Assembly: GCF_000144405.1 (NCBI RefSeq)
Contig: NC_014370.1
Location: forward strand, 1,732,409-1,796,408
Length of the DNA stretch: 64,000 bases
Source: Prevotella melaninogenica ATCC 25845
Lineage (GTDB): Bacteria; Bacteroidota; Bacteroidia; Bacteroidales; Bacteroidaceae
Direction of reading: 5' to 3'
Part shown: positions 1 to 8,494 of the stretch, piece after piece
Numbering within the stretch: the first letter of the stretch is position 1
Layout: every line of letters starts with the position of its first letter
Made by a program: the position numbers and the translations under genes
The notes under the pieces: model-generated
What the model was told of the DNA's origin: nothing
Databases searched by the model: none
Seen by the model: only the letters and a program-made list of their open reading frames with translations

Positions 1-316
1 TATTCTTTGCCACAATCTTAGCCAAAGCACTTGCTGGCTTTGTACCATATGGCAAAGAGTCAGGATTATAAATCAAACCCTGTGCCTGATCGATATAGAA
101 CTTAACCTTAGCACCATTGAAGTTGCTAACATAAGTACTATCGCTACCATTCTTGGCAACGGTATCACGCACTTGCTTTAATTGTCCCAAAGAAAAGCTC
201 AAAATAGCCGTGTCTTTGTAACTTACACTATTTTTCTCGTCGTCGTCCTTAAGACAAGATGTTATTGTCAAAGTAGCCACCATTAAAGCTACGAGAGTAT
301 ATATCTTATTACGCAT
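1..316 (-). CDS. N-terminus of a DUF6242-like lipoprotein (cut by window edge)
   Basis: Reading leftwards from the ATG at 316 gives an open frame that runs off the window. The product begins with a short basic stretch and hydrophobic segment ending in a lipobox (LTITSC, Cys21), so it should be a lipoprotein of the cell envelope. After the Cys comes an acidic run (LKDDDE), common in surface-exported Bacteroidota lipoproteins. The following stretch (YKDTAILSFSLGQ, then IDQAQGLIYNPDSLPYGT) resembles the N-terminal domain of DUF6242 proteins as I remember them; function is unknown. About 105 codons are visible. A -7 promoter box lies at 342-350. The family name is by eye and moderately secure; the lipoprotein call is firmer. 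Confidence 0.75.
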   Translation of the reverse strand, partial: MRNKIYTLVALMVATLTITSCLKDDDEKNSVSYKDTAILSFSLGQLKQVRDTVAKNGSDSTYVSNFNGAKVKFYIDQAQGLIYNPDSLPYGTKPASALAKIVAKN

Positions 317-341
317 CAGATACTAATAATTGAATTTAGCT

Positions 342-350
342 GCAAATTTA
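342..350 (-). promoter_or_regulatory. -7 box of the DUF6242-like gene
   Basis: On the minus strand this reads TAAATTTGC, matching the Bacteroidota -7 consensus TAnnTTTG. It lies 26 bases upstream of the ATG. No clear TTTG is seen at the -33 position. Confidence 0.45.
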
Positions 351-721
351 ATCAGAATTCTTCAGAATCAACGTCTTTAACGAGGTTAATTATGTAAAAT
401 ATCGAAAATAACTGCGTTTTTTTAAGTTTGTTTAGTAAGTATTGCCAAAGTAACGATAAACTTGAAGAAAAATGACCTATAAATCACATCTGATAAACTT
501 CTGCTATCTTCCTTACCTTCACCTGAACTTTTCAATTTATACTATTGTCTTTTCACACGCCTTTTCTCGACTTAAAACCTTATCATTCTTCTACTTTTCT
601 ACGCCTTTATTTGTCTACTTATTTTACATTACATCACACTACCATTTGCCCTCATTGCGAAAAAAAATCGTATAAGAAGCAAAAAAGACCCTAACAATAC
701 TGAGAAGTGTTTTTTATTTAT

Positions 722-730
722 TACTTTTGC
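722..730 (+). promoter_or_regulatory. -7 box of the KilA-N gene
   Basis: TACTTTTGC matches TAnnTTTG. The ATG lies 19 bases further on, so the 5' leader would be only about a dozen bases. The -33 region is T-rich without an exact TTTG. Confidence 0.5.
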
Positions 731-749
731 TGATATAATAACTAAAAAT

Positions 750-1613
750 ATGAATACATCAAAGAAGATAACGGTACAGAGTACAGAAATATCTGTGCTG
801 ATAGGAAAGAATGATAACGACTATATCAGTCTAACGGATATGATAAAAGCCAAAGATGGAGATTTCTTTATAAGTGACTGGCTGCGTAACAGAAACACTC
901 TCGAATATATAGGAACATGGGAAATGATGTATAATCCAAATTTTAATTATGGCGAATTCGCCACAATTAAAGAAAAGGCTGGGTTGAACAATTTCAAGAT
1001 AAGCGTGAAAGAGCTGGTAATGAGGACAAACGCAATCTGTCTGACTGCGAAAACAGGAAGGTATGGAGGAACATATGCTCACAAGGACATTGCATTCCAT
1101 TTTGGTATGTGGATTAGCCCTACATTCCAACTTTATATTATAAAGGAATACCAGCGGTTAAAAGAACAAGAGAGCGATCCGCTTTCGTTAGAGTGGAACG
1201 CAAAGCGAATACTATCGAAAACCAATTATACACTTCATACTGATGCTATTAAAAACGTGATTATTCCTAAAATGGACATTAATGCTATCAAGCATGGGAT
1301 TATCTATGCAACAGAAGCTGATATGCTAAATATAATTCTTTTTGGGTGTAAAGCAAAAGAATGGGCTCAAGCTAACCCAAATTTGGCATCTAAAGGAATA
1401 AATCTTAGAGAAACTGCAAGCATCAACCAGTTAGTAGTATTATCTAATATGGAATCTGCTAATTCTGAAATGATAAAGCAAGGGGTATCAAGAAAGCAAC
1501 GTTTTGAGATTCTCCATAAAATGGCAAAAGAACAGTTAAAGGTACTTGACACGAATAATATAGAACAAAAATTTAGAAAGATCTTACCTGATAGCACAAA
1601 GAAAATAGAGTAA
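750..1613 (+). CDS. KilA-N domain protein (orphan phage-type DNA-binding protein)
   Basis: The N-terminal half has the signature of KilA-N domains: YISLTDMIKAKDGD near residues 24-38, SDWLRNRNTLEYIGTWE, then GRYGGTYAHKDIAFHFGMWI near residues 107-126. KilA-N is a DNA-binding fold found in phages and large DNA viruses and scattered through bacterial genomes. The C-terminal ~140 residues (helical, charged) are typical of the long Bacteroidota versions and have no assigned function. No phage structural, integrase or terminase gene lies nearby; it is flanked by non-coding repeats, which suggests a domesticated or leftover mobile gene. The start is supported by the promoter 19 bases upstream. Domain call is confident; role is unknown. 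Confidence 0.85.
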   Translation: MNTSKKITVQSTEISVLIGKNDNDYISLTDMIKAKDGDFFISDWLRNRNTLEYIGTWEMMYNPNFNYGEFATIKEKAGLNNFKISVKELVMRTNAICLTAKTGRYGGTYAHKDIAFHFGMWISPTFQLYIIKEYQRLKEQESDPLSLEWNAKRILSKTNYTLHTDAIKNVIIPKMDINAIKHGIIYATEADMLNIILFGCKAKEWAQANPNLASKGINLRETASINQLVVLSNMESANSEMIKQGVSRKQRFEILHKMAKEQLKVLDTNNIEQKFRKILPDSTKKIE

Positions 1614-1731
1614 TTAGTATCGAAATAGTTTACACATTTAAGGAATTATATTCGCCTTGATAGTCTACTGCTAACCAAATAAATATCTATCGTAGCTCAT
1701 CCTACTTCTTTCAGTCAACGTAATGATGCTT

Positions 1732-1803
1732 CGCACATCTTGTGCGGAGCCTCCGCACAGGTCGTGCGGAGGCTGAACACGAGTGGTGCGGACTACTCAA
1801 CAC
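1732..1803. repeat. 22-bp GCAC-N5-GTGC unit array, locus 1
   Basis: Three units of exactly 22 bases begin at 1732, 1754 and 1776, with a partial fourth (AACAC) at 1799. Each unit is an imperfect mini-dyad (GCAC-ATCTT-GTGC, GCAC-AGGTC-GTGC, ACAC-GAGTG-GTGC) followed by a linker like GGAGGCT. The 5-base centre differs in every unit. Related loci are at 23087, 35976 and 52068. Confidence 0.85.
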
Positions 1804-1942
1804 ATTCGCCATAATCCCCATTAGAAGTTTGATAATCAGATGAAAACAATAAAGCAAGCCTACAACATGATAAACCATACTGAGAAACTGAGGGAAACGG
1901 AGGTTGGATGTTCACAAAAATATGGGTCTTCAGAAATTTAGA

Positions 1943-2250
1943 GTGATAATAATCCACCTAATCTTAGGTCTCTGCCAAAATATCACACAGAGAAATGGAG
2001 GGTACGAAGGAGTATTAAAGCATACTGATGGTAGTACACAGAGGCACAGTCAGTGCATAGAGCAAAGGAGATTATTTGCCAGTTCTATTAGCAATTTATA
2101 TTCAAAGCGTTTATCCTAAAAAGTTATTAGGAATCTGTACGCTACCCCTCCGTCGCTCATTGTGCCATCAGCACCTCCACAACATGGTGTTTAGCTCCGT
2201 CTCCTCTGTATCTCCGTGTGCGTTATTATATAAGTGCTTTAACATATCAC
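1943..2250 (+). repeat. ~309-bp MITE-like element, copy A
   Basis: Left end GAGTGATAAT (from 1941) pairs imperfectly with the right end ATATCACTC near 2244-2252. The whole length aligns by eye with the reverse complement of 62829-63137 (shared blocks: GGAGGGTACG, AAGCGTTTATCC, GTTATTAGGAAT, GTACGCTA, CTCCGTCGCTC, TGTGCCATC, CTCCGTGTGC). No conserved reading frame is kept between the two copies, so this looks like a non-autonomous mobile element. Confidence 0.75.
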
Positions 2251-2344
2251 TCAACATTTTGGAAGAACAAAAAAATCCTAACAGGGATTCTCTATATGAA
2301 TAATTAAATCATAAGAGACAGAACATAATCTTACCAAAACAAAC

Positions 2345-2430
2345 TTTGCTGTCACTCCTATCATTCAAAACATCCACTTAACTCGTTAAGATTCAGTAGT
2401 ATTACACGAAGTGTTAAAAGTGACAGCAAA
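2345..2430 (-). repeat. 86-bp element with 12-bp terminal inverted repeats, copy 1
   Basis: It begins TTTGCTGTCACT and ends AGTGACAGCAAA, a perfect 12-bp inverted repeat. Its reverse complement aligns over the full 86 bases with 10367-10452. An inner AACTCGTTAAG-type segment is also shared. It lies just beyond the 3' end of pckA. Confidence 0.8.
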
Positions 2431-2521
2431 ACAAAATTAAAACTACGCTTGTAATAGTATGTAATATTTCTACTTACTATTAGCGGTCTTACTGTACTCT
2501 ATTACAGAAGGACAAACAAAA

Positions 2522-2551
2522 ACTCCCATCCGTATTGCTACGGATGGGAGT
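2522..2551 (-). terminator. Intrinsic terminator of pckA
   Basis: A perfect 13-bp stem (ACTCCCATCCGTA) closes a 4-base loop. On the minus strand it is followed by a T-rich tract (TTTTTGTTTG). It lies 33 bases after the pckA stop. Confidence 0.85.
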
Positions 2552-2583
2552 CATTATATCTATTCAGAAGTATTCCGAAAGGA

Positions 2584-4197
2584 TTAGAGCTGTGGACCAG
2601 CTGCTACGAGAGCCTTACCAGCCTCGTTTGTCTCGTACTTCTTGAAGTTCTTGATGAAACGAGCTGCGAGGTCCTTAGCCTTCTCTTCCCACTGAGCTGC
2701 ATCAGCGTAAGTGTCACGTGGATCGAGGATCTCAGTTGCAACACCTTCGAGCTTTGTAGGAACAGTGAAGTCGAAGAAAGGAATCTGCTTTGTTGGAGCA
2801 GCGTCGATTGAGTGGTTCAAGATAGCGTCGATGATACCACGAGTGTCGCGGATAGAGATACGCTTGCCTGTACCATTCCAACCAGTGTTAACCAAGTAAG
2901 CCTTAGCACCACTCTGCTGCATCTTCTTAACCAACTCCTCAGCATACTTTGTTGGGTGGAGCTCCAAGAATGCCTGACCGAAGCAAGCAGAGAATGTTGG
3001 AGTAGGCTCAGTGATACCACGCTCTGTACCAGCCAACTTAGCTGTGAAACCAGAGAGGAAGTAGTACTTAGTCTGCTCTGGAGTCAAGATAGATACTGGA
3101 GGCAATACACCGAATGCATCAGCTGAAAGGAAGATAACCTGCTTAGCAGCTGGACCCTGAGACTCAGGACGCTGGATGTTCTTAATGTGGTAGATTGGGT
3201 AAGAAACACGAGTGTTCTCAGTTACGCTCTTATCAGCAAAGTCAATCTTACCATTCTCGTCAACTGTTACGTTCTCGAGGAGAGCGTCACGTGTGATAGC
3301 GCCATAGATGTCTGGCTCAGACTCCTTGTCAAGGTTGATAACCTTAGCATAGCAACCACCCTCGTAGTTGAAGATACCCTTGTCATCCCATCCGTGCTCG
3401 TCATCACCAATGAGCTTACGCTTTGGATCGGTAGAAAGAGTAGTCTTACCTGTACCAGAAAGACCGAAGAAGATAGCTGTGTTCTCACCGTTCATGTCAG
3501 TGTTAGCAGAGCAGTGCATAGAAGCCATACCCTTCAATGGCAAGAAGTAGTTCATCATAGAGAACATACCCTTCTTCATCTCACCACCATACCATGTGTT
3601 AACGATTACCTGCTCCTTAGTTGTTACGTTGAACATAACGCAAGTCTCTGAATGAAGACCGAGCTCCTTCCAGTTCTCAACCTTAGCCTTAGAAGCGTTG
3701 TAAACGATGAAGTCTGGCTCCTGCTCGAAGTCTGCCTCTGACTTTGGACGGATGAACATGTTTGTTACAAAGTGAGCCTGCCAAGCAACCTCAACGATGA
3801 AACGAATCTTCATACGTGTATCCTTGTGAGTACCACAGAAACCATCAACTACGAAAAGACGCTTGTTAGAAAGCTCCTTCTTAGCGATGTCCTTAACAGC
3901 TGTCCAAGCCTCCTTAGAAGCACGGTGGTTGTCGTTATGGTATTCCTCAGAATCCCACCATACTGTATCGTGAGAGTTCTCATCATCAACGATGAACTTA
4001 TCCTTAGGAGAACGACCAGTGTAGATACCAGTCATTACGTTTACTGCACCAAGCTCAGTCTCCTGACCTCTTTCATAGCCTTGAAGACTCTCTTTTGTTT
4101 CTTCATTGAACAATACTTCGTAAGAAGGATTGTAAAGTACTTCTGTTGTACCTGTAATACCGTACTTCTCAAGTACGCTCTTATCAAACTTTGCCAT
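2584..4197 (-). CDS. pckA: Phosphoenolpyruvate carboxykinase (ATP)
   Basis: The 537-residue product has the usual length for ATP-dependent PEP carboxykinase. Diagnostic segments are the kinase P-loop [16 protein letters not shown] near residue 243, the metal-binding GDDEHGWD that follows, EGGCYAKVI, and [14 protein letters not shown] near the N-terminus. The enzyme interconverts oxaloacetate + ATP with PEP + CO2 + ADP in the cytosol; in fermentative Bacteroidota it is thought to run mainly in the carboxylating direction toward succinate, conserving ATP. It is monocistronic: own promoter at 4266-4298 with a ~60-base leader, and a strong terminator after the stop. Codon use looks like that of a highly expressed gene. 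Confidence 0.98.
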   Translation of the reverse strand: MAKFDKSVLEKYGITGTTEVLYNPSYEVLFNEETKESLQGYERGQETELGAVNVMTGIYTGRSPKDKFIVDDENSHDTVWWDSEEYHNDNHRASKEAWTAVKDIAKKELSNKRLFVVDGFCGTHKDTRMKIRFIVEVAWQAHFVTNMFIRPKSEADFEQEPDFIVYNASKAKVENWKELGLHSETCVMFNVTTKEQVIVNTWYGGEMKKGMFSMMNYFLPLKGMASMHCSANTDMNGENTAIFFGLSGTGKTTLSTDPKRKLIGDDEHGWDDKGIFNYEGGCYAKVINLDKESEPDIYGAITRDALLENVTVDENGKIDFADKSVTENTRVSYPIYHIKNIQRPESQGPAAKQVIFLSADAFGVLPPVSILTPEQTKYYFLSGFTAKLAGTERGITEPTPTFSACFGQAFLELHPTKYAEELVKKMQQSGAKAYLVNTGWNGTGKRISIRDTRGIIDAILNHSIDAAPTKQIPFFDFTVPTKLEGVATEILDPRDTYADAAQWEEKAKDLAARFIKNFKKYETNEAGKALVAAGPQL

Positions 4198-4265
4198 TTC
4201 TTATAAATGTATTTAGTTGAAAATTGATTTGTTCACTGTTTTTATGTCCTATTTATTAAGACACC

Positions 4266-4298
4266 GCAAAGGTAATATATTTATTAAATTCACACAAA
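4266..4298 (-). promoter_or_regulatory. pckA promoter
   Basis: On the minus strand a TTTG (-33, at 4298-4295) is separated by 20 bases from TACCTTTGC (-7, at 4274-4266), an exact match to the Bacteroidota sigma-ABfr consensus. It gives a leader of about 60 bases before the ATG at 4197. Confidence 0.75.
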
Positions 4299-4387
4299 AA
4301 ATACCGAAGAAAAAGTTTCAAAGTATTTGCTTAGAAGGTTAAAGAAATTAAAAAAACAAGAAGCATGGCCATATTTGCAAATCAGAC

Positions 4388-4421
4388 TTTGCAAAACCTC
4401 AGATTTATTTCTTAATTTTGC
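4388..4421 (+). promoter_or_regulatory. upp promoter
   Basis: TTTG at 4388-4391, 21 bases, then TAATTTTGC at 4413-4421: both elements of the Bacteroidota promoter at accepted spacing. The ATG of upp is at 4478. Confidence 0.75.
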
Positions 4422-4477
4422 CGAAATTTTGCAGAGCAAGTTGCTAACTTGCTTATCTATAACACCTAAGACTTAAA

Positions 4478-5137
4478 ATGGACATCATTAATTTTTCAGA
4501 GCAGAACTCTATTATCAATCAGTATTTAGCAGAAATCCGTGATAAGGATTATCAAAAGAATCGTTTGCTCTTCCGCAACAATGTTATGCGTATCGGAGAG
4601 TTCGAAGCTTTTGAAATTTCTAAAACACTGAACTACGAACCAAAGGATGTTGTTACTCCATTAGGCACGGCTCAGGTTAATGTACCAACTGACAAGATTG
4701 TTTTGGCTACTATTTTCCGTGCTGGATTGCCTTTCCATAACGGTTTCCTTAACATATTCGACCATGCTGGTAATGCCTTCGTTAGTGCTTATCGAGAATA
4801 TACGGATGCTGAACATCATGAGGTAGGTATTCACGTTGAATATCTTGCTACACCAGACATCAATGGTAAGACACTTATCATCGCTGACCCAATGTTGGCT
4901 ACTGGTGGTTCTATGGAGTTAGGCTACAAGGCTATCCTTTCAAAAGGAACTCCTCGTCATGTGCATGTTGCTTGTCTTTTGGCTACACCAGAAGGTATCG
5001 CACATATCCGCAAAACTTTCCCTGAAGACTCTACCACCATCTGGTGTGCAGCAATTGACGAAGGACTGAACGAGCATAAGTACATTGTTCCTGGCTTCGG
5101 TGATGCTGGTGACTTGTGCTATGGTGAGAAGTTATAA
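4478..5137 (+). CDS. upp: Uracil phosphoribosyltransferase
   Basis: The enzyme makes UMP from uracil and PRPP in pyrimidine salvage. The PRPP-binding loop is visible as LIIADPMLATGGSMELGYKA near residue 130, and the uracil-binding C-terminal motif as VPGFGDAGDLCYG. At 219 residues it is close to the ~208-residue E. coli enzyme with a slightly longer N-terminus. It is transcribed divergently from pckA with its own promoter. Nothing odd is seen except the 138-bp inverted-repeat element starting 20 bases past its stop. Confidence 0.96.
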   Translation: MDIINFSEQNSIINQYLAEIRDKDYQKNRLLFRNNVMRIGEFEAFEISKTLNYEPKDVVTPLGTAQVNVPTDKIVLATIFRAGLPFHNGFLNIFDHAGNAFVSAYREYTDAEHHEVGIHVEYLATPDINGKTLIIADPMLATGGSMELGYKAILSKGTPRHVHVACLLATPEGIAHIRKTFPEDSTTIWCAAIDEGLNEHKYIVPGFGDAGDLCYGEKL

Positions 5138-5156
5138 AGATACTCTATGAATCTTC

Positions 5157-5294
5157 AAATCGGTTCATTAGAGATATATAGAAGCTGATTTTCATAAATC
5201 CTTTCGTCTAACGTATGAAGCACTTACAACTCATATTTTAGCTTCAAAAGGAAGTCTATGACCAATCAAAGCTTTCTCTCTTATGAACCGATTT
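5157..5294. repeat. 138-bp inverted-repeat element
   Basis: The ends are 18-bp inverted repeats: AAATCGGTTCATTAGAGA (5157-5174) and its complement with one mismatch (5277-5294). The end sequence resembles that of the larger element at 63154-63364. The element fills the upp to S41-peptidase gap; an upstream in-frame ATG of the next gene (5283) lies inside its right arm, which argues against that start. Confidence 0.7.
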
Positions 5295-5324
5295 AGTATT
5301 ACATTACTTTTACATAAGTGCATT

Positions 5325-6587
5325 ATGAAGAAGTCTGTTGTATTGATGATTGTTACCTTTGGATTAATAGTATCTATATTTGCAGTGTTTGCTCTAAATA
5401 GATGGTATCCAACGCATGGGCATGCAGACTGGGATGAGGTTCAACAATTCACAGCAGACAAGATACCTGTTAATCCAAAAGACTTCCGAAGTGATTTCGA
5501 AGAGATATTCGAACAGATCAAAAAGAAATACCCATATATTACTAAGAAACACATCAACCTTGATTCGATTCACACCACATGCCTTCAACGAATTGACACC
5601 ATGCAATCGAAAGTGGCTTATTCATTACTTATAATGGAATTCTTTGCCAACTTGAAATGCACTCATGCAAATAATGAAAGCATACTATATCCTTGGTTCA
5701 TACAAGGGGATAATATCACAGTCATTGGGAATCGTGTGTTTATTAATCACCCTTCAGTCTTTGCTATAAAGGCAGGATTGCAAGATAAAGACGAGATTGT
5801 AACTGTTGATGGTGTACCTACAAATAAATGGGTGATGCATAATAGCAAATATGTCTCAGCTTCGACAGATGCCACTCGCTATCTACTATCAGCTTTGACT
5901 ATACTCTGTAGTTATACAAGTCCTATAAAGACACTTGGCATTATTCGCCATGGAAAACCAATAACTATCACCATTCATCTGCAATCTAAGTCTGTTCCCA
6001 CAAAGGCAGAGGAACAAAACGTAACTTGGAGAAAGGTTTCTTCAAGGGTTGGATATATTAACGTGAAAAGCATGCAAGATAATGCTGACACTGAATTCAC
6101 CAAAGCTTTGAAGCATCTAAGCAAACTCCCATACTTGATAGTTGATGTGCGTCAGAATGGTGGAGGTAACAGTTGGATAGGAGATAATATTGCGCAGAAC
6201 TTAATAAAAGGTAAACGACGTATTTGGAATGGGTCTACAATATCTCCTTCTACTAACAGCTATAAGGGAAAAGTAATCATCTTGATGGGGCATTATTCTT
6301 GTTCTTCAGCTGAGACTTTTCTCATTACAATGAAAGAAAGTGGTGATGCCGTGTTGGTTGGTACATCTTCAGCTGGTGATACAGGCGGTATTATTTGTCT
6401 TTTTAAGACATCACACGGAATATTCTATCGACTTCCTGTAGGACATTCGTCAGGTACCTCTCCTAAGGGTTTCCCATTAGAAGGGAAAGGAATAAGCCCG
6501 AATTATTTGGTATCAATGAAAGTTAATGACTTCTTATCAGGGAAAGATACTCAATTGTCTTATGCTCTTCAACTGCTTCAAAAATAG
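5325..6587 (+). CDS. S41 family peptidase, membrane-anchored
   Basis: I chose the ATG at 5325 because it directly precedes a basic residue pair and a hydrophobic segment (MKKSVVLMIVTFG), a signal anchor; an earlier in-frame ATG at 5283 lies in a repeat. The order is: N-terminal helical domain, PDZ-like segment (AGLQDKDEIVTVDGVP), then the S41 core with DVRQNGGGNS and GHYSCSSAETF, the latter holding the likely nucleophile Ser (residue 327 or 328 from this start). S41 enzymes are C-terminal processing or tricorn-like serine peptidases; this one should act outside the inner membrane. The substrate cannot be told. It is followed by a strong terminator, so probably monocistronic. Confidence 0.85.
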   Translation: MKKSVVLMIVTFGLIVSIFAVFALNRWYPTHGHADWDEVQQFTADKIPVNPKDFRSDFEEIFEQIKKKYPYITKKHINLDSIHTTCLQRIDTMQSKVAYSLLIMEFFANLKCTHANNESILYPWFIQGDNITVIGNRVFINHPSVFAIKAGLQDKDEIVTVDGVPTNKWVMHNSKYVSASTDATRYLLSALTILCSYTSPIKTLGIIRHGKPITITIHLQSKSVPTKAEEQNVTWRKVSSRVGYINVKSMQDNADTEFTKALKHLSKLPYLIVDVRQNGGGNSWIGDNIAQNLIKGKRRIWNGSTISPSTNSYKGKVIILMGHYSCSSAETFLITMKESGDAVLVGTSSAGDTGGIICLFKTSHGIFYRLPVGHSSGTSPKGFPLEGKGISPNYLVSMKVNDFLSGKDTQLSYALQLLQK

Positions 6588-6687
6588 CAGTCAGCATTAG
6601 AAAGTTTATGTGTATGCTTGTTCTCGAATATATTATCGAATCTAAGGCAAGCGCTTCACTTCTACTCAAGACTCCCCTTACATAAAC

Positions 6688-6724
6688 AAAGGACGATAAA
6701 AGTGAGATGCTTTTATCGTCCTTT
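6688..6724. terminator. Bidirectional terminator
   Basis: A 15-bp perfect stem (AAAGGACGATAAAAG) with a 7-base loop, followed by GTTTTTTTA on the plus strand and preceded by AAAC on the other side. It separates the convergent S41 peptidase and DUF3137-like genes. Confidence 0.85.
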
Positions 6725-6749
6725 GTTTTTTTATTCATTTCCTTCATCG

Positions 6750-8480
6750 TTATATCTTAGAGGCAATATGCCTTCTATAAACATCTAAGTGCGATTTCTG
6801 TAAGACATCACTGATATGGCTCATACGCTGTTTCTGACTCATATCAGTATCATTTTGAAGATTATCCTCTTGCATCATAATACGACCATTGCCCTCAACG
6901 GGTAAGAACTCATACCACTCCACGGGTACATCATGCCATGAACCGTCACCACCATACTTACTAATATAAGACATACGACGTTCTGAACGGAAGCCATAAG
7001 CTGTCACGTTAATCAGCGTACTGCCATCCCCCTGTGCCGCAGAAGAAGTCTTCATAATACAAGGAGTTACACAATCAGGATGTTGGAAATTCTCCTGTCC
7101 CCAAAAGTTAGCCAATGCTTCATGCTCCCAGAACGAACTCTTCTGTTCCATATCATGTCCGTAGATATCCTTCTGTGGTCGTATCTGCTGATACATCGGT
7201 ACACACAACAAGGGTGCAAAACTAAAGTAGATAGCACGGAAGTATTTCTCATTGATTTCGTAAAAGTCTTTCTTAGCCTTCTCAAAGTCAAAACTGCGAT
7301 ACTGAGCAGGGTTCATATCGAGGTCTAACACTTGTAGATGCTCTGGCATGATAGTATTTATCATATAATGCTTATCGAAATCAAAGTCATCACCATAGCC
7401 CTCTTTCTCGTCCATCAACAATGCCATCATACTCTGTTGTGCCAATGGTGTGAAGAGTAAAGCATATTGCTGATTGTTATTACGATTACTTGTATTGAAC
7501 GCAACCTCAAACTCTTCATTCGTCAACATCGCAAAGTCGCCACTCTCAAGGTTGCGTGCTTTACGTCTCAACATAAACCGATCCCACTTATAACGTAACG
7601 AACCTTCTTTTCCAGCCAGCCCACTTGGCTTACGATAGAAGGTCAAGTCGGGTGCTGCTGTATTACCATAGATAAGCCTTGTACGCTCAAAATAATTAGG
7701 ATAAGGCGCTGTTACACTGGCATGTAAGGTTTCTGAGTGAGACACAGTACGTGGCTTTCCATCAGGACCCGTCTCTGTTGTTGTCCAGAAAATAGTTTTC
7801 TGACCGTGATAAGTCTTCTCTCCCATCTCCATCTTTCGTGTTCGACAGATGACGAAAGGATTACCATTAATAAGTCCAGAATGGGAATAAAGCACAGAAC
7901 GCTCGGTATTAAAAGAGTCGTTCCATCCGTATGTTTTACGAAGGTCTGCCAGTCGTTGTGTCGTAAAATAAGGGTCGAACTCCAGTCTGGGTACAGTCTT
8001 CGACATCATACGCGTAAAGACATCCCAGTCGTAAAGCCTATTCAGAGCAGCCATCTGATTCCATGCCTGTTCCTTCAAAGTTTTCACCTTATTATCTAAT
8101 TCATTGTGCTGAGTACGTAAGGACTTCAATTTTGGATGTACCTTGAGTAATAGAAAGACAAGCAGTAAGACCGCCCCTCCACCTATCATCAAGAGATGCT
8201 CCATTGGAAACTCATTCCATTTCACATATACAACAGCACCACCTGCCACCACAGCTATCCACAGAATAACGCATAGGATAGTCCACATCGTGATACGACC
8301 AGACACATCCGTGAGTTGCTTCTCACCTGCATAGATTTGTCGACACGTCTCACGATTACCCTCAACATCAACCTGTGCCTCGTCAGCAAGTGCATTAAAG
8401 GTTTCATCAGCCACCTGCTTGAACTTTTCCTTAAAGGTGCTGATGTATTCGTTTAGTGGATCATATATATCCTCTATCAT
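6750..8480 (-). CDS. Large membrane protein paired with LemA (DUF3137-like)
   Basis: The 576-residue product starts with a helical cytoplasmic segment, then two membrane helices (about residues 64-87 and 95-113), a short coiled coil (115-140) and a large soluble domain. That domain includes FDPYFTTQRLADLRKTYGW and GLINGNPFVICRTRKMEM, which resembles the DUF3137 layout often encoded beside LemA proteins, but I cannot confirm the family without a search. The gene follows the LemA gene by 14 bases, so they form an operon. The role is unknown; pairing suggests a joint membrane complex. Stop lies 25 bases from the shared terminator. Confidence 0.7.
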   Translation of the reverse strand: MIEDIYDPLNEYISTFKEKFKQVADETFNALADEAQVDVEGNRETCRQIYAGEKQLTDVSGRITMWTILCVILWIAVVAGGAVVYVKWNEFPMEHLLMIGGGAVLLLVFLLLKVHPKLKSLRTQHNELDNKVKTLKEQAWNQMAALNRLYDWDVFTRMMSKTVPRLEFDPYFTTQRLADLRKTYGWNDSFNTERSVLYSHSGLINGNPFVICRTRKMEMGEKTYHGQKTIFWTTTETGPDGKPRTVSHSETLHASVTAPYPNYFERTRLIYGNTAAPDLTFYRKPSGLAGKEGSLRYKWDRFMLRRKARNLESGDFAMLTNEEFEVAFNTSNRNNNQQYALLFTPLAQQSMMALLMDEKEGYGDDFDFDKHYMINTIMPEHLQVLDLDMNPAQYRSFDFEKAKKDFYEINEKYFRAIYFSFAPLLCVPMYQQIRPQKDIYGHDMEQKSSFWEHEALANFWGQENFQHPDCVTPCIMKTSSAAQGDGSTLINVTAYGFRSERRMSYISKYGGDGSWHDVPVEWYEFLPVEGNGRIMMQEDNLQNDTDMSQKQRMSHISDVLQKSHLDVYRRHIASKI

Positions 8481-8494
8481 TTACTTCTGTAGTA

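Larger units (their letters stand above)
317..749. other. Intergenic, A+T-rich, divergent promoter region
   Basis: This gap separates two divergent genes. It holds their two -7 boxes and otherwise A+T-rich DNA. A 67-codon open frame at 472-675 has low-complexity, aromatic-rich content, no promoter and no recognisable domain, so I do not call it a gene. I see no repeat or RNA here. Confidence 0.6.
1614..2583. other. Long intergenic region filled with repeats
   Basis: This 970-base stretch has no convincing gene. It contains a 22-bp GCAC/GTGC array (1732-1803), one copy of the ~309-bp inverted-repeat element (1943-2250), an 86-bp element with perfect 12-bp ends (2345-2430) and the pckA terminator (2522-2551). 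Short open frames at 1904-2119 and 2076-2303 lie inside the 309-bp element and are not conserved as frames in its second copy. Confidence 0.75.

Noticed and set aside
472..675. 67-codon open frame in the first gap
   Set aside because: Low-complexity aromatic-rich translation, no promoter or domain, in A+T-rich DNA between two divergent promoters.
1732..1803. The 22-bp arrays as a CRISPR
   Set aside because: Repeats are too short, the variable part is only about 5 bases inside a dyad, there are only three units, and no cas genes are present.
1904..2303. Two overlapping short frames (71 and 75 codons)
   Set aside because: They lie within the ~309-bp element and its flank, and the frame is not kept in the second copy.
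2812..4206. Long plus-strand frames opposite pckA
   Set aside because: Shadow frames caused by codon bias of the highly expressed pckA gene; no family resemblance.
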